DNA of 64,000 nt from Streptomyces purpureus (GCF_014648195.1 NZ_BMQQ01000014.1:2549-66548), one strand, 5' to 3'. Shown: positions 35,694 through 43,876, counted from the first letter of the stretch. Program-made: numbers and translations. Notes: generated by a model not told the origin, from the letters alone.

Positions 35694-36155
35694 CTACGCG
35701 AGGCTGATGACGTCCCCCGACACCGTGATCTCCTCCTCCGGCAGCGGCCGCCGCGCCGGGCCGCCGGCCACCGAGCCGTCCGTGATGCTGAACCGGGAGG
35801 CATGGCACGGGCAGTTGATGGTGCCGTCCGCCACCCTGCTGACCAGGCACGCCTGATGGGTGCAGACCGCCGAGAAGGCCTTGAACTGGCCCGCCTCGGG
35901 CTGCGTCACGACGACCTTCTGCTCTTCGAAGATCGTCCCCCCGCCGACCGGGATCTCGGACGTCTTCGCGAGCGTCTGCCCGGGGGATGCGGGCGCGGAC
36001 GCCGGGGGCTCGGGCGGCGGCGACCCGAGTTCGGGGGCGGTTTCCGGTTCGGGGGCGGTCTCCTGGCCGTCGTCTCCGCAGCCGGTCGCCAGCGCGGCGA
36101 CTGAACCCGCACCGGCCAGCAGCACGGTACGACGGGGTGTGGCATCAGTACTCAT
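35694..36155 (-). CDS. Rieske [2Fe-2S] lipoprotein
   Basis: 153 residues. The N-terminus 'TPRRTVLLAGAGSVAALATGCGD' has a twin-Arg and a lipobox-like ATGC, suggesting Tat export and lipid anchoring. A Pro/Glu linker (~25-60) leads to a Rieske domain with 'VCTHQACLV' and 'CPCHASRFSI': Cys and His of each motif bind the cluster and the second Cys of each can form the bc1-type disulfide. It probably carries electrons at the outer membrane face; its partner is not adjacent. ATG 36155 is used. Confidence 0.9.
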   Translation of the reverse strand: MSTDATPRRTVLLAGAGSVAALATGCGDDGQETAPEPETAPELGSPPPEPPASAPASPGQTLAKTSEIPVGGGTIFEEQKVVVTQPEAGQFKAFSAVCTHQACLVSRVADGTINCPCHASRFSITDGSVAGGPARRPLPEEEITVSGDVISLA

Positions 36156-36201
36156 GCCGCCCAGCTTGCTCGGCGGCCCCTCCCGAGCCCGGCAAACACG
36201 C

Positions 36202-36537
36202 CTACGACCAGGGTGCCAGCTCCCTCGCACGGCCGTCCCCGTCCCGGCGGACCTCCAGCACGGCGCTCACGGCGGCCCGCTCGATCGCCCCGTACACATG
36301 CGGGAACACCTGGTCTCCCGAGCCCTCCCAGCGGACCTCGCCGCCCAGCCGCTCCTCGTCGAGGACCAGCACCAGCAGCGGGCCCGGTACGTCCCGGTAG
36401 TGGGCGTCGGCGATCGCCAGCGCCGCGGACTCGTCCGGCGAACAGTGCACGAAGCCCTCGGCGGCCAGCGACGCGGGGGCGTACGGGCCGCCCGGCTCCG
36501 CGGTCCATTCGTCCCGGGGCACGACATGAAACAGCAT
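36202..36537 (-). CDS. DUF952 family protein
   Basis: 111 residues. Hallmarks are 'LFHVVPRDEWTA', 'AEGFVHCSPDESAALAIADAHYRDV', 'LLVLVLDEERLGGEVRWEG' and 'FPHVYGAIERAAVSAV', matching the DUF952 fold related to ADP-ribosyltransferase-like (RNA 2'-phosphotransferase/ART) folds. It is likely cytosolic and of unknown substrate. ATG 36537 is chosen; it is divergent from the chorismate mutase gene. Confidence 0.85.
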   Translation of the reverse strand: MLFHVVPRDEWTAEPGGPYAPASLAAEGFVHCSPDESAALAIADAHYRDVPGPLLVLVLDEERLGGEVRWEGSGDQVFPHVYGAIERAAVSAVLEVRRDGDGRARELAPWS

Positions 36538-36639
36538 GCCGACAGTTGTAGCGCACATGGAGGTGGTCGCCGCGCCGGTGTGTCCGAGCGGCTGACTAGG
36601 CTGGAGACGGCAGCACTCGCCGAGGTGAAGGAGCACGAC

Positions 36640-37002
36640 GTGGCGGTACGAGCGGTCCGGGGAGCCGTCCAGCTGGAGCGGGACGACGCCGTACACATGC
36701 ATGAGCAGGTGGAAGAGCTGCTGACCGCCGTGCTGGAGCGCAACGGCCTCACCGCGGACGACCTGATCAGCGTCTGGTTCACGGCCACCCCCGATCTGCA
36801 CAGCGACTTCCCCGCCGCGGCCGCGCGCAAGCTGGGCATCGTGGACGTGCCCCTCATCTGCGCGCAGGAGCTCGACATCGAGGGCGCCATGCCCCGGGTC
36901 GTCCGCCTTCTCGCGCACGTCGAGTCCGATCTGCCGAAGTCCCGCATCGCGCACGTCTACCTCGGCGCCGCGGCGGCCCTGCGCAAGGACATCGCCCAGT
37001 GA
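36640..37002 (+). CDS. aroH: Chorismate mutase, AroH type
   Basis: 120 residues, the size of monofunctional AroH enzymes. It isomerises chorismate to prephenate. Compared with B. subtilis AroH, the active-site Arg (RAVRGAVQLERD), Glu and Arg (AQELDIEGAMPRVVRLL) and Tyr (IAHVYLGAAAALR) are all present, as is 'TATPDLHSDFPAAAAR'. AAGGAG lies 6 bases before GTG 36640. Its stop overlaps the tyrA start (GTGA), so prephenate is made next to the enzyme that uses it. Confidence 0.94.
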   Translation: MAVRAVRGAVQLERDDAVHMHEQVEELLTAVLERNGLTADDLISVWFTATPDLHSDFPAAAARKLGIVDVPLICAQELDIEGAMPRVVRLLAHVESDLPKSRIAHVYLGAAAALRKDIAQ

Positions 37003-38087
37003 GGACCGCCGTCGTCATCGGGACGGGCCTCATCGGCACGTCGGCCGCCCTCGCCCTGGCCGGCCGGGGCGTCACGGTCCACCTCACCGACCACGACCCG
37101 GCCCGGGCCAGGACCGCGGCGGCGCTCGGCGCCGGCACGGACGAGCCGCCCGAGGGCCCGGTCGACCTGGCGATCGTCGCCGTACCGCCCGCGCATGTCG
37201 CCGCCACCCTCGCCGAGGCGATCCGCGGCGGCATCGCCCGCGGCTACCTGGACGTGGCCAGCGTCAAGGGCGGCCCCAAGCGGGAGCTGGAACAGCTGGG
37301 CCTCGACCTCACCGCGTACATCGGGACCCACCCCATGTCCGGCAAGGAGCGCTCGGGCCCCCTCGCGGCCACCGCCGACCTCTTCGAGGGTCGGCCGTGG
37401 GTGCTCACCCCCACCCGCGACACCGACACCGAGGTCCTGAACCTCGCCCTGGAGCTGGTCGCGCTCTGCCGCGCCGTGCCCGTCGTCATGGACGCCGACG
37501 CCCACGACCGGGCCGTCGCCCTTGTCTCGCACACCCCTCAGCTGATCTCCTCGATGGTCGCGGCGCGGCTGGAGGATGCCGACGAGACGGCGGTACGGCT
37601 GTGCGGCCAGGGCATCCGGGACGTCACCCGGATCGCCGCGTCCGACCCCCGGATGTGGATCGAGATCCTCTCCGCCAACCCCGGACCGGTGGCCGACGTC
37701 CTCGCCGGGGTGGCGGCGGACCTCGACGAGACGGTCCAGGCGCTGCGGGCGCTCCAGTCCTCCGACGAGGACAAGCGCCGCGGCGGCGCGACGGGCGTCG
37801 AGGACGTCCTGCGCCGTGGCAACGCCGGCCGCGCCCGGGTCCCCGGCAAGCACGGCGCGGCGCCGACGGTCTACGAGACGGTCGCGGTCCTGATCAGCGA
37901 CCAGCCCGGCGAGCTGGCCCGTATCTTCGCCGACGCGGGCCGGGCGGGCGTCAACATCGAGGACGTCCGCATCGAGCACGCGACGGGCCAGCAGGCGGGC
38001 CTGGTCCAGCTCATGGTCGAGCCGTCGGCGGCCGAGGCCCTGAGCACGGCCCTCCGGGAGCGCGGCTGGGCCCTGCGGACGAGCTGA
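36999..38087 (+). CDS. tyrA: Prephenate dehydrogenase
   Basis: 362 residues. It oxidises prephenate to 4-hydroxyphenylpyruvate in tyrosine synthesis. The NAD fold starts at residue 1 (VVIGTGLIGTSAALALAGRG); the catalytic region has 'DVASVKGGP', 'GTHPMSGKERSG' and 'HDRAVALVSHTPQLIS'. A C-terminal ACT domain (~285-360, 'AVLISDQPGELARIFADAGRAGVNIEDVRIEH') suggests feedback control by an aromatic amino acid. GTG 36999 overlaps the mutase stop. Confidence 0.95.
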   Translation: MRTAVVIGTGLIGTSAALALAGRGVTVHLTDHDPARARTAAALGAGTDEPPEGPVDLAIVAVPPAHVAATLAEAIRGGIARGYLDVASVKGGPKRELEQLGLDLTAYIGTHPMSGKERSGPLAATADLFEGRPWVLTPTRDTDTEVLNLALELVALCRAVPVVMDADAHDRAVALVSHTPQLISSMVAARLEDADETAVRLCGQGIRDVTRIAASDPRMWIEILSANPGPVADVLAGVAADLDETVQALRALQSSDEDKRRGGATGVEDVLRRGNAGRARVPGKHGAAPTVYETVAVLISDQPGELARIFADAGRAGVNIEDVRIEHATGQQAGLVQLMVEPSAAEALSTALRERGWALRTS

Positions 38088-38239
38088 GCGGATCGCCCCT
38101 GACGGGACGCCCCGAGCCCCCCGGTCCGACGCCCTCCCAAGGGCCAGGCGCGGGGGGCCGTCGGGAATCGGTAACCTTGGGGCGGGGCCCCTGGCAGTCC
38201 GTCGGGCCCTCATCGCGTATCAGGAAGGTGTCCTCCACC

Positions 38240-38911
38240 GTGGAATCCGTGATCGTCGCCATCGACGGCCCCTCCGGCACGGGCAAGTCGAGCACCTCCA
38301 AGGCGGTCGCCGCCAAGCTGGGGCTCAGCTACCTGGACACCGGGGCGCAGTACCGTGCGATCACCTGGTGGATGATCAGCAACGGCATCGACGTGCAGGA
38401 CGCCGTCGCCGTCGCCGATGCCGCCGGCAAGCCCGTCATCGTCTCCGGGACGGACCCGGCCCGCCCGACGATCACCGTCGACGGCGTGGACGCCGCCGGT
38501 CCGATCCGTACCGAAGAGGTCACCTCCAAGGTCAGCGCGGTCAGCGCGGTCCCCGAGGTGCGCGAGCGCATCACCGAGCTGCAGCGGTCCATCGCCGCCG
38601 ACGCCCCGCTCGGCATCGTCGTCGAAGGCCGGGACATCGGCACCACCGTCCTGCCCGACGCCGACCTCAAGATCTTCCTGACCGCCTCCCCGGAGGCCCG
38701 CGCCGCCCGCCGCTCCGGCGAGCTCAAGGGCGCCGACGTGGTCACCACCCAGCAGGCCCTGATCAAGCGGGACGCGGCCGACTCCAGCCGTAAGACCTCC
38801 CCGCTCGCCAAGGCCGACGACGCCGTCGAGGTCGACACCACCGAGCTCACCCTGGAGCAGGTCATCGAGTGCGTCGTCACCCTCGTCGAGGAGAAGCGGG
38901 CCACGGCGTGA
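38240..38911 (+). CDS. cmk: Cytidylate kinase
   Basis: 223 residues. It phosphorylates CMP/dCMP. Motifs are P-loop 'IVAIDGPSGTGKSSTSKAVA', 'YLDTGAQYRAITW', 'ELGIVVEGRDIGTTVLPDA'-like (APLGIVVEGRDIGTTV) and the lid 'ARAARRSGEL...KRDAADSSRKTSPL'. GTG 38240 is used; another GTG at 38228 is in frame but lies on the AGGAAGG that serves as ribosome-binding site. Its stop overlaps the acyltransferase start (GTGA). Confidence 0.94.
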   Translation: MESVIVAIDGPSGTGKSSTSKAVAAKLGLSYLDTGAQYRAITWWMISNGIDVQDAVAVADAAGKPVIVSGTDPARPTITVDGVDAAGPIRTEEVTSKVSAVSAVPEVRERITELQRSIAADAPLGIVVEGRDIGTTVLPDADLKIFLTASPEARAARRSGELKGADVVTTQQALIKRDAADSSRKTSPLAKADDAVEVDTTELTLEQVIECVVTLVEEKRATA

Positions 38912-39570
38912 CCAAACCCTCCCCGCCGGCCGCGCGGGCCGCCCGGGGTGCCGCCGTCGGCCGGTCCATCGGCATCGGCCTGATGTACGGGCTGTGGAAG
39001 CCGCGCGTGCTGGGCGCCTGGCGCGTCCCGGCCACCGGCCCGGTGATCCTGGCCGTCAACCACGCGCACAACATCGACGGCCCCATGCTCATGGGCACCG
39101 CGCCCCGCCCGGTCCACTTCCTGATCAAGCAGGAGGCCTTCGTCGGGCCTCTCGGGCCGTTCCTGGAAGGGATCGGCCAGCTGAAGGTGGACCGTGAGAG
39201 CACGGACCGCACCGCCGTCACCCGGGCGCTCGGCGTCCTCGCCGACGGCGGCGTCCTCGGGATCTTCCCCGAGGGCACCCGCGGCGAGGGCGACTTCGCC
39301 GCCATCCGCGGCGGGCTCGCCTACTTCGCCGTCCGCAGCGGCGCCCCGATCGTCCCGGTCGCCGTTCTGGGAAGCACCGAGCGGCGCGGACGGTTGATAC
39401 CGGCGCTGCCTCCGCTGCGCAGCCGCGTCGACGTCGTCTTCGGCGACCCCTTCCAGGCGGGCGACGGCTCCGGCCGCCGGACCCGCAAGGCGCTGGACGA
39501 TGCCACCGTACGGATCCAGCAGCGGCTCACCGGCCACCTGGAAAACGCCAGGCGCCTCACCGGGCGCTAG
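38908..39570 (+). CDS. Lysophospholipid acyltransferase (PlsC family)
   Basis: 220 residues. It carries the PlsC acyltransferase motifs 'ILAVNHAHNIDGPMLM' (HX4D catalytic pair), 'GQLKVDRESTDR', 'LGIFPEGTRGEGDF' (FPEGTR) and 'APIVPVAVLGS'. It should acylate lysophosphatidate or a related acceptor at the membrane. GTG 38908 overlaps the cmk stop. The cmk–plsC–der order is conserved in streptomycetes. Confidence 0.92.
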   Translation: MTKPSPPAARAARGAAVGRSIGIGLMYGLWKPRVLGAWRVPATGPVILAVNHAHNIDGPMLMGTAPRPVHFLIKQEAFVGPLGPFLEGIGQLKVDRESTDRTAVTRALGVLADGGVLGIFPEGTRGEGDFAAIRGGLAYFAVRSGAPIVPVAVLGSTERRGRLIPALPPLRSRVDVVFGDPFQAGDGSGRRTRKALDDATVRIQQRLTGHLENARRLTGR

Positions 39571-39651
39571 GCGAGACTTGAGTAGTGAACCTCCCGGCCC
39601 ACCCGGGCCCGAGGGTCACCGACCACGATGAATGAACGAGGAACGGACTTC

Positions 39652-41103
39652 ATGAACGACCAGCACGACCACGGGGCACTTGGCGACGCCGAGTACGCGG
39701 AGTTCATGGAGCTCGCCGCCGAAGAGGGCTTCGACATCGAAGAGGTCGAGGGCGCGATCGAGGAGGCCGGACACGGCCCGCTCCCCGTCCTCGCCGTCGT
39801 CGGCCGCCCGAATGTCGGCAAGTCGACCCTGGTGAACCGCATCATCGGCCGCCGCGAGGCCGTCGTCGAGGACAAGCCGGGCGTCACCCGCGACCGCGTC
39901 ACCTACGAGGCCGAGTGGGCCGGCCGCCGCTTCAAGGTCGTCGACACCGGCGGCTGGGAGCAGGACGTCCTCGGCATCGACGCCTCCGTCGCCGCCCAGG
40001 CCGAGTACGCCATCGAGGCCGCCGACGCCGTCGTCTTCGTCGTGGACGCCACCGTCGGCGCCACCGACACCGACGAGGCCGTCGTCAAGCTGCTGCGCCG
40101 GGCCGGCAAGCCCGTCGTGCTCTGCGCCAACAAGGTCGACGGCCCCTCCGGCGAGGCCGACGCCGCCACGCTGTGGTCGCTGGGTCTCGGCGAGCCGATG
40201 CCCGTCTCCGCCCTGCACGGCCGGGGCACCGGCGACATGCTCGACGAGGTCCTCAAGGCGCTGCCCGAGGCCCCCGCCCAGACCTTCGGCGCCGGTGGCG
40301 TCGGCGGCCCGCGCCGGATCGCCCTCATCGGCCGCCCGAACGTCGGCAAGTCCTCCCTGCTCAACAAGGTGGCCCGGGAGGAGCGTGTGGTCGTCAACGA
40401 GCTGGCCGGCACCACCCGCGACCCGGTCGACGAACTGATCGAACTCGGCGGAGTCACCTGGAAGTTCGTCGACACCGCCGGTATCCGCAAGCGCGTCCAC
40501 CTCCAGCAGGGCGCCGACTACTACGCCTCGCTGCGTACGGCCGCCGCCGTCGAGAAGGCCGAGGTCGCGGTCGTCCTGATCGACGCCAGCGAGTCGATCA
40601 GCGTCCAGGACCAGCGCATCCTCACCATGGCCGTCGAGGCGGGCCGCGCCCTCGTCATCGCGTACAACAAGTGGGACACCCTCGACGAGGAGCGCCGCTA
40701 CTACCTGGAGCGCGAGATCGAGACCGAGATGCAGCAGGTCTCCTGGGCCCCGCGGGTCAACGTCTCCGCGCTGACCGGCCGCCACATGGAGAAGCTGGTC
40801 CCGGCGATCGAGACCGCCCTGGCCGGCTGGGAGACCCGGGTCCCCACCGGCAGGCTGAACGCCTTCCTCGGTGAGCTCGTCGCCGCCCACCCGCACCCGA
40901 TCCGCGGCGGCAAGCAGCCCCGCATCCTCTTCGGTACGCAGGCGGGCACGAAGCCGCCCCGGTTCGTCCTCTTCGCCTCCGGCTTCCTGGAGCACGGCTA
41001 CCGCCGCTTCGTCGAGCGCCGGCTGCGTGAGGAGTTCGGCTTCGAGGGCACCCCGATCCACATCTCGGTGCGGGTGCGCGAGAAGCGCGGCCGCAAGAGC
41101 TGA
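39652..41103 (+). CDS. der: Ribosome biogenesis GTPase Der (EngA)
   Basis: 483 residues. Two tandem GTPase domains: G1 'VVGRPNVGKSTLVNRI', G3 'VDTGGWEQD' and G4 'CANKVDG'; then G1 'LIGRPNVGKSSLLNKV', G3 'VDTAGIRKR' and G4 'AYNKWDT'. A C-terminal KH-like domain (AGTKPPRFVLFASGFLEHGYRRFVERRLREEFGF) completes Der. It acts in 50S subunit assembly. The acidic N-terminal ~45 residues are an actinobacterial extension. ATG 39652 matches homologues and has GAGGAA upstream; ATG 39628 is also in frame. Confidence 0.95.
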   Translation: MNDQHDHGALGDAEYAEFMELAAEEGFDIEEVEGAIEEAGHGPLPVLAVVGRPNVGKSTLVNRIIGRREAVVEDKPGVTRDRVTYEAEWAGRRFKVVDTGGWEQDVLGIDASVAAQAEYAIEAADAVVFVVDATVGATDTDEAVVKLLRRAGKPVVLCANKVDGPSGEADAATLWSLGLGEPMPVSALHGRGTGDMLDEVLKALPEAPAQTFGAGGVGGPRRIALIGRPNVGKSSLLNKVAREERVVVNELAGTTRDPVDELIELGGVTWKFVDTAGIRKRVHLQQGADYYASLRTAAAVEKAEVAVVLIDASESISVQDQRILTMAVEAGRALVIAYNKWDTLDEERRYYLEREIETEMQQVSWAPRVNVSALTGRHMEKLVPAIETALAGWETRVPTGRLNAFLGELVAAHPHPIRGGKQPRILFGTQAGTKPPRFVLFASGFLEHGYRRFVERRLREEFGFEGTPIHISVRVREKRGRKS

Positions 41104-41113
41104 GGCATGTGCT

Positions 41114-41163
41114 GTACGACGGCTGAGGGCCGGGGCGATCGCCCCGGCCCTCAGCCGTCGTAC
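41114..41163. terminator. Perfect 50-bp palindrome, bidirectional terminator
   Basis: Both 25-base arms are exact complements, starting GTACGACGGCTGAGGGCCGG and centred on GATC at 41137-41140. It lies between the convergent der and 41172 genes and can form a ~23-bp stem in either transcript. Confidence 0.88.
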
Positions 41164-41171
41164 GAGGATGT

Positions 41172-41633
41172 TCAGAGCCCCCGGCGCGGGGCCGGTGGCA
41201 GCGCCGCCGGGGTGTGGGGGGACGAGTACGGTCGCCACCGTCCGACGTACGGCGTGTACGAGGACGACGATGACGACGCCGACGAGTACCCGTACCCGGT
41301 CCTGGATCCGAAGCCCTGGAACCCCAGGTCCTCCTCACCGCTGCGGTCTCCCGGCAGGGCCCGGAAGGACCGGCGGTACTCCGAGTACAGCGCGTCGTAG
41401 ATCGGCGTCGCCGACTGGCCCGCGCCGGCCGACGTGTCGTGCGCCGGGCGCATCGAGGGGATCGGGGACGAGTAGGGCTGGCGGCTGGGGTCGTATGCGT
41501 GCACGTAGGTGCCAACGAGCCCGCCGTCCGTCGGATGCGGGCGGGTCTCGGAAAGAGGTGCCCGCCGCGGGCGCGGAACGGCTGGTAGCCCCGGGAAATA
41601 CGCCGGTCCTATACCCGGACGGGCATCGCCCAT
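41172..41633 (-). CDS. Unknown Streptomyces-type protein, Ser/Tyr/Pro-rich
   Basis: 153 residues starting MGDARPGIGPAYFPGLPAVPRPRRAPLS. It has no membrane segment or recognised domain. The most ordered piece is 'ATPIYDALYSEYRRSFRALPGDRSGEEDLGFQGFG'; the C-terminus is Ser/Tyr-rich (YGYSSASSSSSSYTPY) and disordered. ATG 41633 overlaps the stop of the upstream gene by one base (TGATG), so the two proteins are translationally coupled and may act together. Confidence 0.75.
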   Translation of the reverse strand: MGDARPGIGPAYFPGLPAVPRPRRAPLSETRPHPTDGGLVGTYVHAYDPSRQPYSSPIPSMRPAHDTSAGAGQSATPIYDALYSEYRRSFRALPGDRSGEEDLGFQGFGSRTGYGYSSASSSSSSYTPYVGRWRPYSSPHTPAALPPAPRRGL

Positions 41634-42430
41634 CAGGTGCCGGCCAGCGGCATCGCGGCCGCCACCAGACGGCCGTTGGCCGCCGCCTTCTCCAGGGCGT
41701 CCCGCAGCAGGTCCTCGCGCGGCTGCTGGCCGATGAACCCGGACGGGGCCGCGTACACCAGCACCGTGTGCGACTTGTTCGCCGCGGCCCGCCAGCCGTC
41801 GGTCACCTGGAGCGGCTGGTGCGCCTGCCACCAGGCGACCTGCCCGCTGCCGCCCGTACCGGGCTGGAGCACGGAGTGCAGCTGGCCCATGGCCACCAGC
41901 ACCGACCAGCCGGGCAGCGTCGCAGGGACGCTCTCCAGGTCGCTCGTGGCCTGGAAGCCCTGCTCGACCAGGAGGTCGAGGAACTCGTCGGTCGTACCGG
42001 CCGAGCCGGGGCGGACGACCGGCGCGGTCGGCTCCACCACCAGCGCCGGGTGCAGCTCGCCCTGGATCAGCACCAGACCGCTGGTGATCCCGAGAACGGC
42101 CTGCTCGGGCGAGCCCGGCACGATCGGCGGGACCGTGACGGGGGCGGGGGCGACGCCACCGGTGATCGACTGGACGGCGCCCTGCAGCTGGGCCTCCTCG
42201 ACCTGCACGACCTGCGAGGGGATGCAGCTGGCGTGGGCGAACGCCAGCACGGCGGTCTCCTCGCCGACGAACAGCACCGTGCTGGTGCGCTCCTGCTCGG
42301 AGTCGCCCGGGGTGCGGCAGGAGGTGCAGTCGTAGCTGCCCGGGGCGTTCTCGCCGGCGAGCAGCCGTTCGGCCTCTTCATCGCCGATCTCGGCGCGTAC
42401 GTCCTCGCTGACGTCGAGCATGCGCGGCAC
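41633..42430 (-). CDS. Unknown Streptomyces-type cytosolic protein
   Basis: 265 residues. I do not recognise the family. The N-terminal segment has a Cys pair (YDCTSCRTPGDSEQE) and 'FVGEETAVLAFAHASCIPSQVVQ', which could bind a metal. The middle is beta-rich ('TSGLVLIQGELHPALVVEPTAPVVRPG', 'TDEFLDLLVEQGF'), the end has 'KSHTVLVYAAPSGFIGQQPREDLLRDALEKAAANGRLVAAAMPL'. No signal peptide. It is coupled to the 41172-41633 gene and divergent from the Rpf-like gene. Confidence 0.75.
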   Translation of the reverse strand: MPRMLDVSEDVRAEIGDEEAERLLAGENAPGSYDCTSCRTPGDSEQERTSTVLFVGEETAVLAFAHASCIPSQVVQVEEAQLQGAVQSITGGVAPAPVTVPPIVPGSPEQAVLGITSGLVLIQGELHPALVVEPTAPVVRPGSAGTTDEFLDLLVEQGFQATSDLESVPATLPGWSVLVAMGQLHSVLQPGTGGSGQVAWWQAHQPLQVTDGWRAAANKSHTVLVYAAPSGFIGQQPREDLLRDALEKAAANGRLVAAAMPLAGT

Positions 42431-42479
42431 GGGTGGCTCCTCGGAAATCCGTACGTGCGAGGCGGGCGGATCCCGGCTC

Positions 42480-42562
42480 GTCTCATGAAGCGTTCAACGG
42501 GGGAGCCAGGTCCGGGGTCACGCGTGAGGAGCAACCGAATCGGCCGCCCGGGGGCGCGGCGG
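42480..42562 (+). promoter_or_regulatory. Possible remnant of a c-di-AMP (ydaO-type) riboswitch
   Basis: The leader of the Rpf-like gene contains ACGGGGGAGCCAGG, CCGGGGTCACG and CAACCGAATC in the same order as conserved blocks of the ydaO riboswitch (GGGGGARCCA, GGGGTGAA, CCCGAAtCC). That riboswitch is known to control Streptomyces wall-hydrolase genes. The later CAGCTAACC...GTAGGC block is missing, and a TAGCGT -10-like element just before the ATG would bypass it. Weak call. Confidence 0.25.
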
Positions 42563-42641
42563 ACCGCCGACCGGGTGGGCCGGGGGCTCCGCCGGGCGCG
42601 GTGCGCCGCCTCCTCCGCGCGGCCCTGCCTAGCGTGACCCG

Positions 42642-43187
42642 ATGTCGAAGATCAGATGGTGTACGGCGGGTGTCCTGACCGCCGCGCTGCTCGCGCTCGT
42701 TCCCGCGCCGGCTTCCGCCCTGGCTCCTGACGTCCCCCGAAAACGCGCCCCCGCGTGCGCCTCCGACCAGTGGCCCTGGGGCTGCGTCGCCCAATGCGAG
42801 AGCAGCGGCCGCTGGCATCTCAACACCGGCAACGGCTTCTACGGCGGCCTGCAGTTCTACCAGCCGACCTGGGAGGAGCACGGCGGGCTGCGCTACGCCC
42901 GGCGCGCCGACCTCGCCACCCGCCAGCAGCAGATCAAGATCGCCGAGGAGGTGCTGCGCACCCAGGGCTGGGAGGCGTGGCCGGTCTGCTCCAAGCGGTA
43001 CGGGCTCAGCGGCCGGGTGCACACCGTCCAGCCGGGGGACACGCTCTCGTCGATCGCCCGCCGCTTCAAGATCAAGGGCGGCTGGCCGGCGCTCTACGCC
43101 ACGAACAAGGCGCTGATCGGCGCGGACCCGAACCGGATCAAGGTGGGCATGATGCTGACTGTCGGGAAGCCCCTGGCGCGCGGCTGA
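42642..43187 (+). CDS. Secreted Rpf-like transglycosylase with LysM domain
   Basis: 181 residues. A Sec signal peptide (CTAGVLTAALLALVPAPASALA) precedes a resuscitation-promoting-factor/transglycosylase domain: 'WPWGCVAQCESSGRWHLNTGNGFYGGLQFYQPTWEEHGG' with the catalytic Glu in CESSG, and 'IAEEVLRTQGWEAWPVCSKRYGLSG'. A LysM domain follows ('HTVQPGDTLSSIARRFKIKGGWPALYATNKALIGADPNRIKVGMMLTV'). It should bind and cleave peptidoglycan outside the cell. Its final codons lie in the 29-bp tandem repeat. ATG 42642 sits 8 bases after TAGCGT, so the mRNA may be leaderless. Confidence 0.93.
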   Translation: MSKIRWCTAGVLTAALLALVPAPASALAPDVPRKRAPACASDQWPWGCVAQCESSGRWHLNTGNGFYGGLQFYQPTWEEHGGLRYARRADLATRQQQIKIAEEVLRTQGWEAWPVCSKRYGLSGRVHTVQPGDTLSSIARRFKIKGGWPALYATNKALIGADPNRIKVGMMLTVGKPLARG

Positions 43188-43234
43188 CCATCGGGAAGCC
43201 CCGGGCGCGCGGCCGACTATCGGGAAGACCCGGG
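43162..43234. repeat. 29-bp tandem repeat joining two convergent genes
   Basis: Copies at 43162-43190 and 43191-43219 (four differences) and a partial third at 43220-43234 all begin TCGGGAAGMCCC. Copy 1 encodes the end of the Rpf-like protein (VGKPLARG, stop 43187); copies 2-3 contain the end of the opposite-strand ATPase gene (PPGSSR, stop 43217). Confidence 0.85.
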
Positions 43235-43876
43235 TGGGCGCTCCCCGCTCTCCCCGCTGAAGGCGAGGCGACCGCGCCGCAGTTCGTGCACGAGGCTCCC
43301 GGCCGGCAGCCCGGCCGGGAGCCGCTGCTCCGCCACGACGACGGCCGCGTCGAGGGAGGCGAGCAGGGCGTACGTACGGGCGGCGACGGCCGGCGCCATG
43401 CCCAGGCACGGCTCGTCGACGAGGACGACCCGCGCCGGGGCCAGGGCGACCCGCGCCAGGGCGAGCATCCGGCGCTCCCCGCCCGAGAGCGTGCCCGCGC
43501 GCCTGGCCAGCAGGGGGCGCAGCTCCGGGTAGACACCGAGGGCGGAGTCGTACGTCCCCTTCGGGGACGCCAGTTCGAGGTTCTCGGCGACGGTGAGTCC
43601 GGCGTAGACGGCCCGCAGGTCCGGTACGAAGCACAGGCCGCGGCGGGCCCGGTCGTGGGCGCGCAGCCCGGTCACGTCGCGGCCACGCCACAGGACCCGC
43701 CCGGCCGAGAGGGGGACGATCCCGGCGAGGGCCCGCAGGGCCGTGGTGCGTCCCGCGCCGTTGCGGCCGAGCAGGACGGTGAGGGTGCCGGCCGGGACGG
43801 GCAGGTCGATGCCGTGCAGCGCCTCAAGGGGGCCGTAGCGCACCCTGGCCGCCCGCAGCTCCATCTCGACGCTCAT
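43217..43876 (-). CDS. Branched-chain-amino-acid-type ABC ATPase (LivF-like)
   Basis: 219 residues. The domain follows LivF: 'RVRYGPLEALHGIDLPVPAGTLTVLLGRNGAGRTTALRALAG', 'GLCFVPDLRAVYAGLTVAENLEL', signature 'TLSGGERRMLALARVAL', Walker B 'RVVLVDEPCLGMAP' and 'VVVAEQR' in place of the usual VEQN. Walker A reads GRNGAGRTT: Arg replaces the catalytic Lys, which in most ABC proteins abolishes hydrolysis. The partner ATPase domain in the upstream fused protein keeps Lys, so the pair may be asymmetric. ATG 43876 overlaps the fused gene's stop by 4 bases. Confidence 0.88.
   Translation of the reverse strand: MSVEMELRAARVRYGPLEALHGIDLPVPAGTLTVLLGRNGAGRTTALRALAGIVPLSAGRVLWRGRDVTGLRAHDRARRGLCFVPDLRAVYAGLTVAENLELASPKGTYDSALGVYPELRPLLARRAGTLSGGERRMLALARVALAPARVVLVDEPCLGMAPAVAARTYALLASLDAAVVVAEQRLPAGLPAGSLVHELRRGRLAFSGESGERPPGSSR

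Noticed and set aside
43162..43234. 29-bp repeats of CRISPR-repeat length.
   Set aside because: Only two and a half copies exist, directly adjacent, without spacers or cas genes.
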